Below are positions 56,653-64,000 of a stretch of 64,000 nt of DNA, in pieces. A program made the translations under genes and the position numbers. The DNA comes from Hyphomicrobiaceae bacterium (GTDB lineage Bacteria; Pseudomonadota; Alphaproteobacteria; Rhizobiales; Devosiaceae), in contig JACKJG010000015.1 in the NCBI GenBank assembly GCA_020638065.1, positions 8,754 through 72,753 on the forward strand, given 5' to 3'. The first letter of the stretch is position 1, and each line of letters opens with the position of its first letter. The notes under the pieces were generated by a model that was not told the origin of the DNA, made no database searches, and saw nothing but the letters and a program-made list of their open reading frames with translations.

Positions 56653-57618
56653 ATGACGAAAACCTTTGAATTGTCGCGGTTTACATCCGGGGCCTTTGCG
56701 GCGGCGGACAGGCTGGACGTGCTCAACGATGTTTATTCGGCCATCGAGCGGGTCGACATCGAGCTTCTGGACGACGATAATCCGCATTTCGATGTGCAAA
56801 GTCTCGCTCTGCCCGAGATCGTTGTCCTCAAGGCCAGCGTTTCTCCCATGGCGCCCAGTCGCTCACGTGCTCAGGCGGACGACGGCAAAGACGATCTGGT
56901 GCTCGCCTTCATCACCCATGGCACCGTGCAGTTCAGTCCTGCTGGAGGGGCCGAACTGGAGCTTCGGGCCGGCGACACCTATCTCGGCCACAATGACCGA
57001 GCCTCGCGGCATGCCCTTTATGATAATCCGGGGTTTCTCGACATTTCGATTCCGCGCTCCCGTATCGGGCCGCTTGTCAAGGACCTCGACGAAGTGGGCC
57101 GGGGCAAGCTTGCACCCACGCCTGAACTGACTTTGCTGGGCAATTATGCCCGCATGTTGATGGAAAGCGGCCAGATCTTTACACCGGCCCTGGCGAAAAT
57201 GTGCGAGACTCATCTCGTCGATCTGGCGGCGATGGCGCTTGGGCCCCGCCGCGATGCAGAAGAGCTCGCGTCGGGTCGTGGCGTCCGCGAGGCCAGGTTG
57301 AGCGCCATTCGCGACGATATCGAAGCTAACCTGACCGAGACCTGGCTCGGGGTCGAGACCATCGCGCGCCGCCACAAGATCTCTCCGCAATATCTGCGTG
57401 CCCTGTTCTACAAAGAGGGAACGAGCTTTTCCGACTATGTGCGCGACCGCCGTCTCGATCGCGCGCTCGACTTGCTCACCGACCCGGCCAGCGCTCATCT
57501 GCGGATCAGCGACATCGCTTTTTCCTGCGGATTTGGCGATCTCTCTCACTTCAATCTGTCATTTCGCAAACGCTTTGCGATGACACCATCCGAAGCAAGA
57601 GCCAGAGAGGGTGCCTAG
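56653..57618 (+). CDS. AraC family transcriptional regulator
   Basis: A 321-residue regulator. The N-terminal half has an AraC-type cupin/ligand domain (AFITHGTVQFSPAGGAELELRAGDTYLGHND). The C-terminal double helix-turn-helix is ETIARRHKISPQYLRALFYKEGTSFSDYVRDRRLDRALDLL...ISDIAFSCGFGDLSHFNLSFRKRFAMTPSEAR. It diverges from the peroxiredoxin gene, so it may sense and control an oxidative or related stress response there, but no operator is visible. Confidence 0.92.
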   Translation: MTKTFELSRFTSGAFAAADRLDVLNDVYSAIERVDIELLDDDNPHFDVQSLALPEIVVLKASVSPMAPSRSRAQADDGKDDLVLAFITHGTVQFSPAGGAELELRAGDTYLGHNDRASRHALYDNPGFLDISIPRSRIGPLVKDLDEVGRGKLAPTPELTLLGNYARMLMESGQIFTPALAKMCETHLVDLAAMALGPRRDAEELASGRGVREARLSAIRDDIEANLTETWLGVETIARRHKISPQYLRALFYKEGTSFSDYVRDRRLDRALDLLTDPASAHLRISDIAFSCGFGDLSHFNLSFRKRFAMTPSEARAREGA

Positions 57619-57849
57619 ACGCGGCCTTTCCGTGCCTTCTGTGGCGCCAAAAACCCAAGCTTTGACCCCAAGCCTTTCGCGCCGGCCCGGTCTAGCATTT
57701 TGAAGGTGTCCTGTTCGCCGGGAGGACGCAAATCGCCTTCATGCGTGAACCACCTGAAGGCGACCTGGCTGGCGAACAGGCACGCCAAATCACTCAACAT
57801 GGATGGCCACCGGCTCCGCGATGAGGCCTTCCCGGATTGACGGGACTGG

Positions 57850-58221
57850 CTAAAGGCTTGCCAGACCGAGTTCTGCCTTGAGCGATCGCGTCAGTTTTGC
57901 TGCCACCAGCCTGTGGCTTTCGCGGAGATAGGCTTCAAGTTCGTCATCGGGCAGAGCCGAACCTTCCTGAACGCTGACCCATCTGGCCCGCGCCAGGTAG
58001 CGGGCCGGGTAGACGCCCTCGATTTCGGGCAGCATTCGGAAACTCATATCCGAGCATTTGAACCCGATCTGCCAGATGTCAGGACCGTCCCAATTCCCAT
58101 GGGTGGCGAACATCTTGCCGCCGACCTTGGCGACAGCCGTATTGCCCCATTGATGAACCAGCGTTGCCGCCGGCAGGCTGAGCGCGAAACGCTCGAATGT
58201 TTCGCGGTCGAAAAGATTCAT
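57850..58221 (-). CDS. MmcQ/YjbR family protein
   Basis: A 123-residue cytoplasmic protein of the MmcQ/YjbR (DUF419) double-wing fold: MNLFDRETFERFALSLPAATLVHQWG...AVAKVGGKMFATHGNWDGPDIWQIGFKCSD. ATG 58221 is chosen because family homology starts there. It overlaps the msrA stop by 4 bases (ATGA) and so is probably co-translated. Function unknown; DNA binding has been suggested for relatives. Confidence 0.87.
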   Translation of the reverse strand: MNLFDRETFERFALSLPAATLVHQWGNTAVAKVGGKMFATHGNWDGPDIWQIGFKCSDMSFRMLPEIEGVYPARYLARARWVSVQEGSALPDDELEAYLRESHRLVAAKLTRSLKAELGLASL

Positions 58222-58865
58222 TGTTGAAGGGGCAGGGGACAGGAAACGCCCGTGCCCTTGAGCCCGCAATAGCCATTGGGGTTTTTGGCCAGATATTGCT
58301 GGTGATAGCTCTCGGCGAAATAGAAGGGCCCAGCGGCCGCGATTTCCGTCGTGATCGGACCAAGCCCGCGCGCCCCGAGTGCCTTTTCGAACATGCTCTT
58401 GCTCTCGGCCACAGCCTCCATCTGGGCCGGGCTCGTCGTGTAAATCGCCGAGCGGTATTGCGTGCCAACGTCGTTGCCCTGACGCATGCCCTGGGTCGGG
58501 TCATGCTCTTCCCAGAAGGTTTGCAGCAGTTTTCCAAGCGAGACATTTGAAGGCTCGAAAACAACCATGACCATTTCGGCGTGCCCGGTTTGGCCGCTGC
58601 ACACTTCCTGGTAGGTTGGATTGGGCGTGACCCCGCCCTGATAGCCGACCGCGGTCACGTGCACGCCGGGAATTTCCCAGAACAATCGCTCGGCGCCCCA
58701 GAAGCAGCCAAGGCCGAAATAGATCGTTTCGGCGCCCTCGGGGTAGGGACCTTTCAGCCGCTCCCCATTGACGAAATGAAATTCGTCGACGGGCGTGGAA
58801 GTGCTGCGGCCGGGCAGGGCGTCGGCCTCGCTCGGCAGATTCATCGGCTTGCGTTGAAAGAACAT
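58218..58865 (-). CDS. msrA: Peptide methionine sulfoxide reductase MsrA
   Basis: A 215-residue enzyme that repairs methionine-S-sulfoxide in proteins, predicted cytoplasmic. The catalytic GCFWGAE (Cys54) is followed by GYQGG...PTYQEVCSGQTGHAE and the EHDPTQGMRQGNDVGTQYRSAIY block. The C-terminal region has a further Cys (YCGLKGTGVSCP) as resolving residues. ATG 58865 is preferred because GGAG lies at a normal distance. It is upstream of the YjbR-like gene and shares its operon. Confidence 0.96.
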   Translation of the reverse strand: MFFQRKPMNLPSEADALPGRSTSTPVDEFHFVNGERLKGPYPEGAETIYFGLGCFWGAERLFWEIPGVHVTAVGYQGGVTPNPTYQEVCSGQTGHAEMVMVVFEPSNVSLGKLLQTFWEEHDPTQGMRQGNDVGTQYRSAIYTTSPAQMEAVAESKSMFEKALGARGLGPITTEIAAAGPFYFAESYHQQYLAKNPNGYCGLKGTGVSCPLPLQQ

Positions 58866-58876
58866 GATCATTCTCC

Positions 58877-59260
58877 TCAGGCGCGGCGGCGCGGAAAGCG
58901 TGCCGAAAAACGGATCAGGATCCAACCGAGCACCAGCCCGACAACCCCGACAACGGAGAGGGCAAGCCAGCTCGGCCAGTTCAGAATAGTGGTGATGCCG
59001 GGGTTCCAGAGCGAAGGCAGAAGCAGTTTGCGTTCGATGACAACCTGCGCCAGTTGGATGGAGAACGTGTTTTGAATCCAGAAGAACGGATCGTGCTGAA
59101 ACCAGACCTGACCCAGAACCTGATTGGCCCGGCCGTCGCCGGCCGCCAGCACCACGCCGAGAAACACGATTCCGAGAATTCCGAGCACCAGCAGCACGAG
59201 GCCGATCACGAACCCGACAAAGCCGACAACCCAGCGCAGCAAAAATCCGATGGTCTTCAT
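58877..59260 (-). CDS. Small two-helix membrane protein
   Basis: A 127-residue protein with one strong N-terminal helix (about 5-38) and one C-terminal helix (about 93-117). The middle (QVWFQHDPFFWIQNTFSIQLAQVVIE) is extracytoplasmic or amphipathic. It resembles the next protein on its right (see 59295) in overall layout and in QVW.../QIW... and PSW.../PAF... motifs, suggesting tandem paralogues. Function unknown. The long upstream frame is not used because family-like sequence starts at ATG 59260. Confidence 0.68.
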   Translation of the reverse strand: MKTIGFLLRWVVGFVGFVIGLVLLVLGILGIVFLGVVLAAGDGRANQVLGQVWFQHDPFFWIQNTFSIQLAQVVIERKLLLPSLWNPGITTILNWPSWLALSVVGVVGLVLGWILIRFSARFPRRRA

Positions 59261-59294
59261 AACCCATTCACTCCCGCCGCCCCGCGGCGGCCTT

Positions 59295-59615
59295 TCAGAA
59301 CCTGTCGAGGTTCTGCAATCTGTTGGCCGGGCGGCGTCCGGCAAAGGCGCCCAGCAAGCCAAGCCCGCCCATGATCGCAAAAGCCGGCCACGACAAGACC
59401 GTTTCGCGCAGCAACTGCCAGATGGCCGCGGCGCCGTTCTCGGCCATGAAGGCATCGACCGCGCCAAGGCTTTGCGGATGCACCAATAGCCAGATTTGCG
59501 ATAAAGAGGTCATCACAATATCGCTAGCCGCAAGCGACTTGGTGCCATCGATCACCATCAGCACCAGAGCCAGTCCCAGCAACCAGGTTCCAACGAACCG
59601 CAAAACAAAACGCAT
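59295..59615 (-). CDS. Small two-helix membrane protein, paralogue of the previous gene
   Basis: A 106-residue protein with an N-terminal helix (about 5-25) and a C-terminal helix (about 78-96). The segments SQIWLLVHPQSL and WPAFAIMGGLGLLGAFAGRR align with QVWFQHDPFFW and WPSWLALSVVGVVG of the neighbouring gene. Both are of unknown function. It is separated from the neighbour by 34 bases and the two are likely co-transcribed with msrA. Confidence 0.68.
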   Translation of the reverse strand: MRFVLRFVGTWLLGLALVLMVIDGTKSLAASDIVMTSLSQIWLLVHPQSLGAVDAFMAENGAAAIWQLLRETVLSWPAFAIMGGLGLLGAFAGRRPANRLQNLDRF

Positions 59616-59819
59616 CGAACACTCTCGACAAAACGCAACAGGGGTACGCAAACGCCAGCCTCGTTGCGCTTCCCCCACTGATTTGGGGGCGCAAAGCTGA
59701 GCCGGTCCGCCGCGTCCGGTCCCGAGTTAAACCGGCCTTGGCGGGCCTGTCCAGATTGGCTTGCGCTTGCCTATCAGTTTTGTATAAGTGCGCCCGGTTT
59801 GCCAGACGGCGGCCAAAGC

Positions 59820-59910
59820 GGAGAGATGGCCGAGTGGTCGAAGGCGCACGCCTGGAAAGTGTGTAGGCGGTGTTCCCGTCTCGAGGGTTCGAATCCCTCT
59901 CTCTCCGCCA
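59820..59910 (+). tRNA. tRNA-Ser (anticodon GGA)
   Basis: A 91-base serine tRNA with long variable arm and encoded CCA. The acceptor stem GGAGAGA pairs with TCTCTCC, the D-arm GGCCGAGTGGTC follows, and the anticodon loop CTGGAAA gives GGA. The variable arm is GTAGGCGGTGTTCCCGTC-like, and the T-arm has GGTTCGAATCC. It forms the left border of the recombinase island. Confidence 0.97.
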
Positions 59911-60250
59911 TCCACATTTGCTCAGTTCCAGGTGGTACGGATTGCTTGATTGAAGCGCCGGAGTTCCCGGCGCTTGCGTCACTGCTGTGCGAACAGAGAC
60001 GTCTGTTGTGCTCGAACTGTGGCCCGATTTCCCGCTTTGTCTCTGCCGGCCAATTTCAAAGGTACGGTTTGGGTTTTCCCTGCTAACAGGGAAACAACAG
60101 GGAAAATTTCTGATTTTTAGATTTGTGGAATGTTGGTGTAGCCGAGTTTGCACAGGAAGCTCAGTCGGTTAGCGCGAACATGCCTCAGTCGGGGTAATTA
60201 GGAACAGGGAATAAACAGGGAAAAGAACAGGGAAGGTAAGTTCGGTGGGT
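59911..60250. other. Non-coding region between tRNA-Ser and the recombinase
   Basis: No gene recognised in these 340 bases; short frames show no known protein. It contains the AACAGGGA repeats (60085-60233), a TTTCCCTG-CTAA-CAGGGAAA inverted repeat (60075-60094) and a stretch resembling part of a tRNA (60155-60185). The region is the likely attachment-site-linked end of the element. Confidence 0.5.
60085..60233. repeat. Five AACAGGGA repeats, three at helical spacing
   Basis: AACAGGGA occurs at 60085, 60096, 60203, 60214 and 60226. The steps inside each group are 11, 11 and 12 bases, close to one helical turn. They lie just after the stop of the recombinase gene. Possible binding sites of the recombinase or an accessory factor, or part of an attachment site. 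Confidence 0.6.
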
Positions 60251-61930
60251 TCAAACAAACTGCTTTTCTTGCTCGGACCAGGCCAGCGGGATCTCGCTTT
60301 TGATGAGGCGGTCAAGGGTGAGGTCCGCTGGCTGGGTACCGTCGAGAATCTGCTGCTGGATGGTTGGCGACAGGAACGCCAGTTCGATGCGAGCGCGAAC
60401 ATAGTTCTCGGCGTGACCCTCTTCCACGGAAATCTGCTGCATTGATTTTCCAGCTTTGATTTCGTCTAGCCAATTGTGCGCCTTGGCCAGAAGCTCGATG
60501 AGCTTGTGGTCCGGTTCTATGGACCGGGTGCCGGAGATGATTTTTGTCTCGACGCCACGTTTGCGGGTTTGGAAGGGTGAGGAGAGGGTGAGGGCATCAG
60601 TGTCGATTAGCGCTGGATCGATGGTCAGGAGCTCGCCTGTTTCCGTCTGGCTCAACACGATCTCGATCTGGCCAGGCGAGAGGGTGCAGCGTTGGATCAG
60701 TTTGGCAGCCAGTGCCGTTCCCTGTTCCGCAGGGACGTCGGTGAGCTTGCCGACTGATGCAGCTAGGGATCCTGCCATAGATGCATCAGGTGCGATCAGC
60801 AGGCGGTGAGATGTCACCAGGGACCTGATGTGATTACGGACCAGATCGACAACCTGTTGCTCGATCGGTTTGGCCGGCAATCGCCAGCCGGATCTATCGG
60901 CCTGGTTCCTGGGCGCCCGGACCAGTCGGCTCGAGACATAGTAGCGATGCCGTTTGCCGGACTTGCTGGCATGGCTTGGGGTCAGCCGGTCTCCAGTTTC
61001 GTCGAAGAGCTTTCCGGCCAAAGGCGAACTCTCTGATGGTGATCTGGGATTGTCACTTGATGACCGTCGCGGTCGTGCAGCGCCGGCCTGCAGCTTTTGT
61101 TGCACACGATCCCAGAGGTCTTGATCGATGATGGGATCGTGTTGACCGTCATGGACAATCTGTTTGTGGGGGATCTTTCCCACATAGGTCGGGTTGCGCA
61201 GCAGATAGTAAAGCTGCCCGCGGCTGAACGGCAGACCGCCTCGGGTCCTTCCAGCCGATGAGGTGAGGCGCTTTGATCTTAAGCCCTCCCGGTCCGCCTG
61301 TTGCTTGGTCAGATTGAGGCAGCCGAGTTCTTCATATAGTCTGAAGAGGCGGCGGACCGTTTCAGCTTCGATTGCATTGATGACCAATCGTCTGGCGTTT
61401 GTATCCGGGTCCTTGTCATAGCCGAGCGGAAGATTGCCTCCCATCCACATGCCCTTTGCTTTGGAGGCGGCAATCTTGTCTCTGATCCGCTCGGCTGTGA
61501 CCTCTCGCTCAAACTGGGCGAAGGAGAGAAGGACGTTCAGCGTCAGCCGGCCCATGGAACTCGAAGTGTTGAAAGACTGGGTGACGGACACGAAGGAACA
61601 TCCCGCCTTGTCGAAGCGCTCCACCAGCTTAGCGAAGTCGGCAAGAGAACGGGTCAGCCGGTCGATCTTGTAGACCACCACCATATCGATGCGACCGGCA
61701 TCGATATCGGCGAGCAGTCTGTGGAGGGCTGGGCGCTCCAGGGTGCCGCCGGAGATGCCACCATCATCATAGCGTTCGTTGACCAGCTTCCAGCCTTCAT
61801 GCTTCTGGCTGGCGACATACGCTGCCGCGGCTTCATATTGTGCATCGAGTGAGTTGAAATCCTGGTCGAGACCTTCTTCCGAACTCTTGCGGGTGTAGAT
61901 GGCGCAGCGGGTTTTGGGTTTTGCGCTCAT
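60251..61930 (-). CDS. Large serine recombinase
   Basis: A 559-residue site-specific recombinase. The resolvase catalytic domain spans about 8-155, with Ser16 in YTRKSS, then QYEAA, YDDGGISGGTLERP and KIDRLTRSLADF. The recombinase domain follows (about 175-290), then a C-terminal part without the usual zinc-ribbon cysteines. The start ATG 61930 overlaps the stop of the DUF2924 gene by 4 bases (ATGA); an in-frame extension to 62023 is not family-like. It is the third gene of a common alphaproteobacterial DUF3489-DUF2924-recombinase cassette. Confidence 0.94.
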   Translation of the reverse strand: MSAKPKTRCAIYTRKSSEEGLDQDFNSLDAQYEAAAAYVASQKHEGWKLVNERYDDGGISGGTLERPALHRLLADIDAGRIDMVVVYKIDRLTRSLADFAKLVERFDKAGCSFVSVTQSFNTSSSMGRLTLNVLLSFAQFEREVTAERIRDKIAASKAKGMWMGGNLPLGYDKDPDTNARRLVINAIEAETVRRLFRLYEELGCLNLTKQQADREGLRSKRLTSSAGRTRGGLPFSRGQLYYLLRNPTYVGKIPHKQIVHDGQHDPIIDQDLWDRVQQKLQAGAARPRRSSSDNPRSPSESSPLAGKLFDETGDRLTPSHASKSGKRHRYYVSSRLVRAPRNQADRSGWRLPAKPIEQQVVDLVRNHIRSLVTSHRLLIAPDASMAGSLAASVGKLTDVPAEQGTALAAKLIQRCTLSPGQIEIVLSQTETGELLTIDPALIDTDALTLSSPFQTRKRGVETKIISGTRSIEPDHKLIELLAKAHNWLDEIKAGKSMQQISVEEGHAENYVRARIELAFLSPTIQQQILDGTQPADLTLDRLIKSEIPLAWSEQEKQFV

Positions 61931-62331
61931 GAGGTCAATCCAAAGAACCTTGGACCGGACCAATGTGCCCCAGTGATTTCTCGGGCCACAGCCGTCAAGG
62001 ATCGGTATTTTGATCCTCTCCACATCACGCCGCCCTCCACCACATCGACGACATGGCTAACGCCATTCCATTCCCGGATCAGGCGTGCGCCGGGTTCCAG
62101 GCGCGAGGATACTGCAGGTGAAATGGTCTTTCCCTCGCGCACCGCAACCAGCTGTCGCTTGAGGGTAGCGCTCAATCCACCGTGCTTGCGGCACTGGACT
62201 TCAAAGGCGAGCATGTGCCGCATCAGACGTTGGCTGATCTTGCCGGGAGGGGATGTATTGAACATCCCCTCCCAGGCCCGAGCCAGCTCAGGCCGGTCCA
62301 TGGCTTCGATCTGGTCGAGATCGAGCTTCAT
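61927..62331 (-). CDS. DUF2924 domain protein
   Basis: A 134-residue basic protein with the DUF2924 pattern (LRHMLAFEVQC-type helix, then GARLIREWNGVSHVVDVVEGGVMWRGSKYRSLTAVAREITGAHWSGPRFFGL). Families with this domain nearly always precede a serine recombinase. It overlaps both neighbours by 4 bases. Possibly an accessory or DNA-binding factor; no activity known. Confidence 0.9.
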   Translation of the reverse strand: MKLDLDQIEAMDRPELARAWEGMFNTSPPGKISQRLMRHMLAFEVQCRKHGGLSATLKRQLVAVREGKTISPAVSSRLEPGARLIREWNGVSHVVDVVEGGVMWRGSKYRSLTAVAREITGAHWSGPRFFGLTS

Positions 62332-62780
62332 GCGGTCACCTCGGGCGACGATGCATCAGGCTCTGGAGCGCTTGCGATCGCATAGACCGATTTGCCATCG
62401 GTCTTTGTGCGGGTGATCACTATCCCCTTCTTCTTCAGGCCGGTTAGTGCTGCGCGTACGGAATGGCTCTGCCACCCCACGACTTTACAGAGTTGCTCGA
62501 TAGTCGCCCCGTCCGGCACACCAAGGGCATCGATCAGCAGTGCGGTCTTGCTGGGCGAGCGTGCGCTACTTCTCTTGGAGGCGCTCGCGGTCTTCAGAAC
62601 GTTTCTTGCGGATGTGGTTGAGGTCGAGTCTTCGACGGAGGGCTTTTCCTCTTTGGGCGCTGCATTCTTCAGCTTCACACCGTCTGACTTTCCTCGGGTG
62701 CGAGACCGGACGGGCCGAGTCTCTTCCTTCTGTCCTGATTTGGTGCTTGTTGAGTTGGCTTTAGCTCTTGCGTTCGACAT
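62328..62780 (-). CDS. DUF3489 domain protein
   Basis: A 150-residue protein. The first 75 residues are Lys/Ser/Thr-rich and disordered. The rest is the DUF3489 winged-helix-like domain (KTALLIDALGVPDGATIEQLCKVVGWQSHSVRAALTGLKKKGIVITRTKTDGKSVYAI). It overlaps the DUF2924 gene by 4 bases and begins the cassette. Likely DNA binding. GGAGTG precedes its start. Confidence 0.88.
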   Translation of the reverse strand: MSNARAKANSTSTKSGQKEETRPVRSRTRGKSDGVKLKNAAPKEEKPSVEDSTSTTSARNVLKTASASKRSSARSPSKTALLIDALGVPDGATIEQLCKVVGWQSHSVRAALTGLKKKGIVITRTKTDGKSVYAIASAPEPDASSPEVTA

Positions 62781-63307
62781 TTGTCACTCCTTGATCAGCG
62801 CAGTCGGCGTCTTGCTGCCCTGCTACTGAGCAAGGCCTGAATTCAATCCAGGCGCAGCCACACCAATGCTTGGTGTGTGAACGAAGTCCAATTGAATACG
62901 CGAAGATCCTTGGAGAAGTTCACGACCGCTACTGGCCCTTAGCAGTCATTCACTGAATGTTCGGTGCAGGGCGGCTTAGCGCTCTCATTTCCGGCAATTG
63001 AAGCTTCTCCACCGCTCGCCTGAAAGCGGACATCGAGTGAGCAACCGCGAACCGGCAGGAATTGCGGACGATCTGGAAAGGCCGGTTTCTTAGTCTATCT
63101 AGCCGGACTTGCCGTTCGTTCATTCGGTGATTGGCGCCGTTGAAGTGAATGTAGTGACGGTCCGGACACTCGACCGACCGTGACAGCCAAGGGTTGGCGC
63201 GTTTCACGAGAGCCCGGCCCGCAAGGGCGTGGCAATAAGTCATCGGCAGTTAAATGAGAGTTGAGCGGGGAATTCGCAACGCAGGAAAAGTCCAGCAGCC
63301 ACGGACA
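62781..63307. other. Intergenic region of the island, no confident gene
   Basis: These 527 bases separate the recombinase cassette from the cyclase-like gene. One 97-residue frame on the minus strand (63243-62950) has no recognisable family and no clear ribosome binding site, so I do not call it. GC is lower than in the core chromosome. No transposase, tRNA or terminator seen. Confidence 0.4.
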
Positions 63308-64000
63308 TCAAGGCTTGCTGATCACTTTGGTTTTGTAGACAGTTTCTTTAACGTCGCCGACTGTGCGTTCGACACCGACCCACATATCTTTGCCGTCGCC
63401 ATCGTATTTGGCGCTATCCGAGAGCTTCTTATACGAACGCGAAGAAATATAGACGCACCAGGGATAGTTTCGCACATCGGAAAGCTTGGCCGAGAATGCC
63501 GCTGCCTTTCCTATCCAAATGAGATCGTTATTATTTCTGATGCCAGCGCGAACGGCGCGGGCCACACCCACGTCGATCCCTACGCAGTGGGTGATTTGCA
63601 AGTCGTTGTCGCGCACAGATTTAAATTTTTCCCGTGCTTTCGGCGCGATGATCTTTTCAACGACGTAGTCTATCTCTCTTGCGCAGTTCGCAGCGTCGCT
63701 GTTTGGCGTGTCTCCAATAAAGACCCCCATCACGCGATCACCGTCGAAGCTTCGAATTTCTCCGCCCCAGGCCCTGATGAGGCGGGTGGCAACGTCAAGA
63801 TAAGCCCGGATAATCTTCGCCGTCGTTTGCCATTGGCAAACGCGGGCAAGGCGAGACGATCCAGCCAAATCGGCGTAGAGGAACACCGCATCGAGCTTCA
63901 CGGCACCGTTACGGAGCGTCACGCTGTCGGAATCCGGCACGGTCCGACCCTCGCGCTCATCCCAGGCGACGGAAAAAATGTCATCGACGGAATCGCTCAA
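63308..64000 (-). CDS. Class III nucleotide cyclase-like protein, Pycsar (PycC)-like, 5' end outside window
   Basis: At least 230 residues, open to the window edge; a TTG at 64000 could start it, but the true start is probably beyond. The first metal-binding Asp is in YADLAGSS (Asp44) and the second in FDGDRVMGVF (Asp88). The segments GDTPNSDAANCAREI and GIDVGVARAVRAGIRNNNDLIWIGKAAAFSAKLSD match the PycC/pyrimidine cyclase group of the Pycsar anti-phage system. In IWIGKAAAFSAKL the transition-state Asn usual in that group (GRAANYAAKL) is Ala168, which may weaken activity. No effector gene follows within the window. Confidence 0.72.
   Translation of the reverse strand: MSDSVDDIFSVAWDEREGRTVPDSDSVTLRNGAVKLDAVFLYADLAGSSRLARVCQWQTTAKIIRAYLDVATRLIRAWGGEIRSFDGDRVMGVFIGDTPNSDAANCAREIDYVVEKIIAPKAREKFKSVRDNDLQITHCVGIDVGVARAVRAGIRNNNDLIWIGKAAAFSAKLSDVRNYPWCVYISSRSYKKLSDSAKYDGDGKDMWVGVERTVGDVKETVYKTKVISKP

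Noticed and set aside
60150..60190. Stretch AGCTCAGTCGGTTAGCGCG that resembles a tRNA D-arm
   Set aside because: No matching acceptor, anticodon or T-arm could be built around it, so it is at most a tRNA remnant at an element border.
62950..63243. 97-residue minus-strand frame in the island gap
   Set aside because: No family match and no ribosome binding site; kept as uncalled sequence.

Overview
The window looks like chromosomal DNA from a GC-rich alphaproteobacterium of the order Hyphomicrobiales, perhaps a Devosiaceae relative (low confidence below order). The clues are the rimP-nusA-ylxR/L7Ae-infB-rbfA-truB translation operon with alphaproteobacterial fusions, the PQQ-dehydrogenase-associated ABC cluster, and the DUF3489-DUF2924-serine recombinase cassette.

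Layout. 1-2.3 kb: end of an unrecognised gene, a ketopantoate-reductase-family gene and a hydrolase. 2.3-12.6 kb: translation operon with a promoter and attenuator-like hairpin, then gyrB. 12.7-19.7 kb: NIPSNAP, methyltransferase, a self-repressed TetR operon with a clear operator/promoter, a class A penicillin-binding protein and an APC permease. 19.75-22.8 kb: a LuxR-type regulator broken by one in-frame stop, diverging from a large RTX surface/secreted protein across an operator-like element. 23-41 kb: LysR regulator, PQQ alcohol dehydrogenase with a DYD motif suggesting lanthanide use, cytochrome c, exported proteins, a nuclease plus MotA/ExbB-like three-gene set, and two interleaved ABC systems. 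One ABC system (ATPase, permease, binding protein, beta-propeller, small exported protein) matches the PQQ-associated, lut-like set. The other is NitT/TauT-like. 41.9-48.8 kb: ArsR-SRPBCC pair, tRNA-Arg(CCG), MacAB-like efflux operon, second LuxR gene. 48.9-55.6 kb: five RTX-family genes on the minus strand, three sharing almost the same C-terminal block. One is cut by a stop codon, and one has an extraordinary tyrosine-rich N-terminus. 55.7-59.6 kb: 1-Cys peroxiredoxin, AraC regulator, MmcQ/YjbR, MsrA and two small membrane proteins. 59.8-64 kb: tRNA-Ser(GGA), phased AACAGGGA repeats, a serine-recombinase cassette and, at the window edge, a Pycsar-like nucleotide cyclase. This last part looks like a mobile or defence island that continues beyond the window.

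How the parts may work together. The PQQ dehydrogenase would pass electrons to the adjacent cytochrome c, with the ABC and propeller genes serving cofactor/metal supply or substrate handling (inference). The RTX genes carry a shared C-terminal tail ending in DIVI-like residues and presumably use a type I secretion system encoded elsewhere. No HlyB-type exporter is present. Two LuxR-type regulators and several palindromes lie next to the RTX genes and may control them. No CRISPR array, rRNA or complete insertion sequence was seen.
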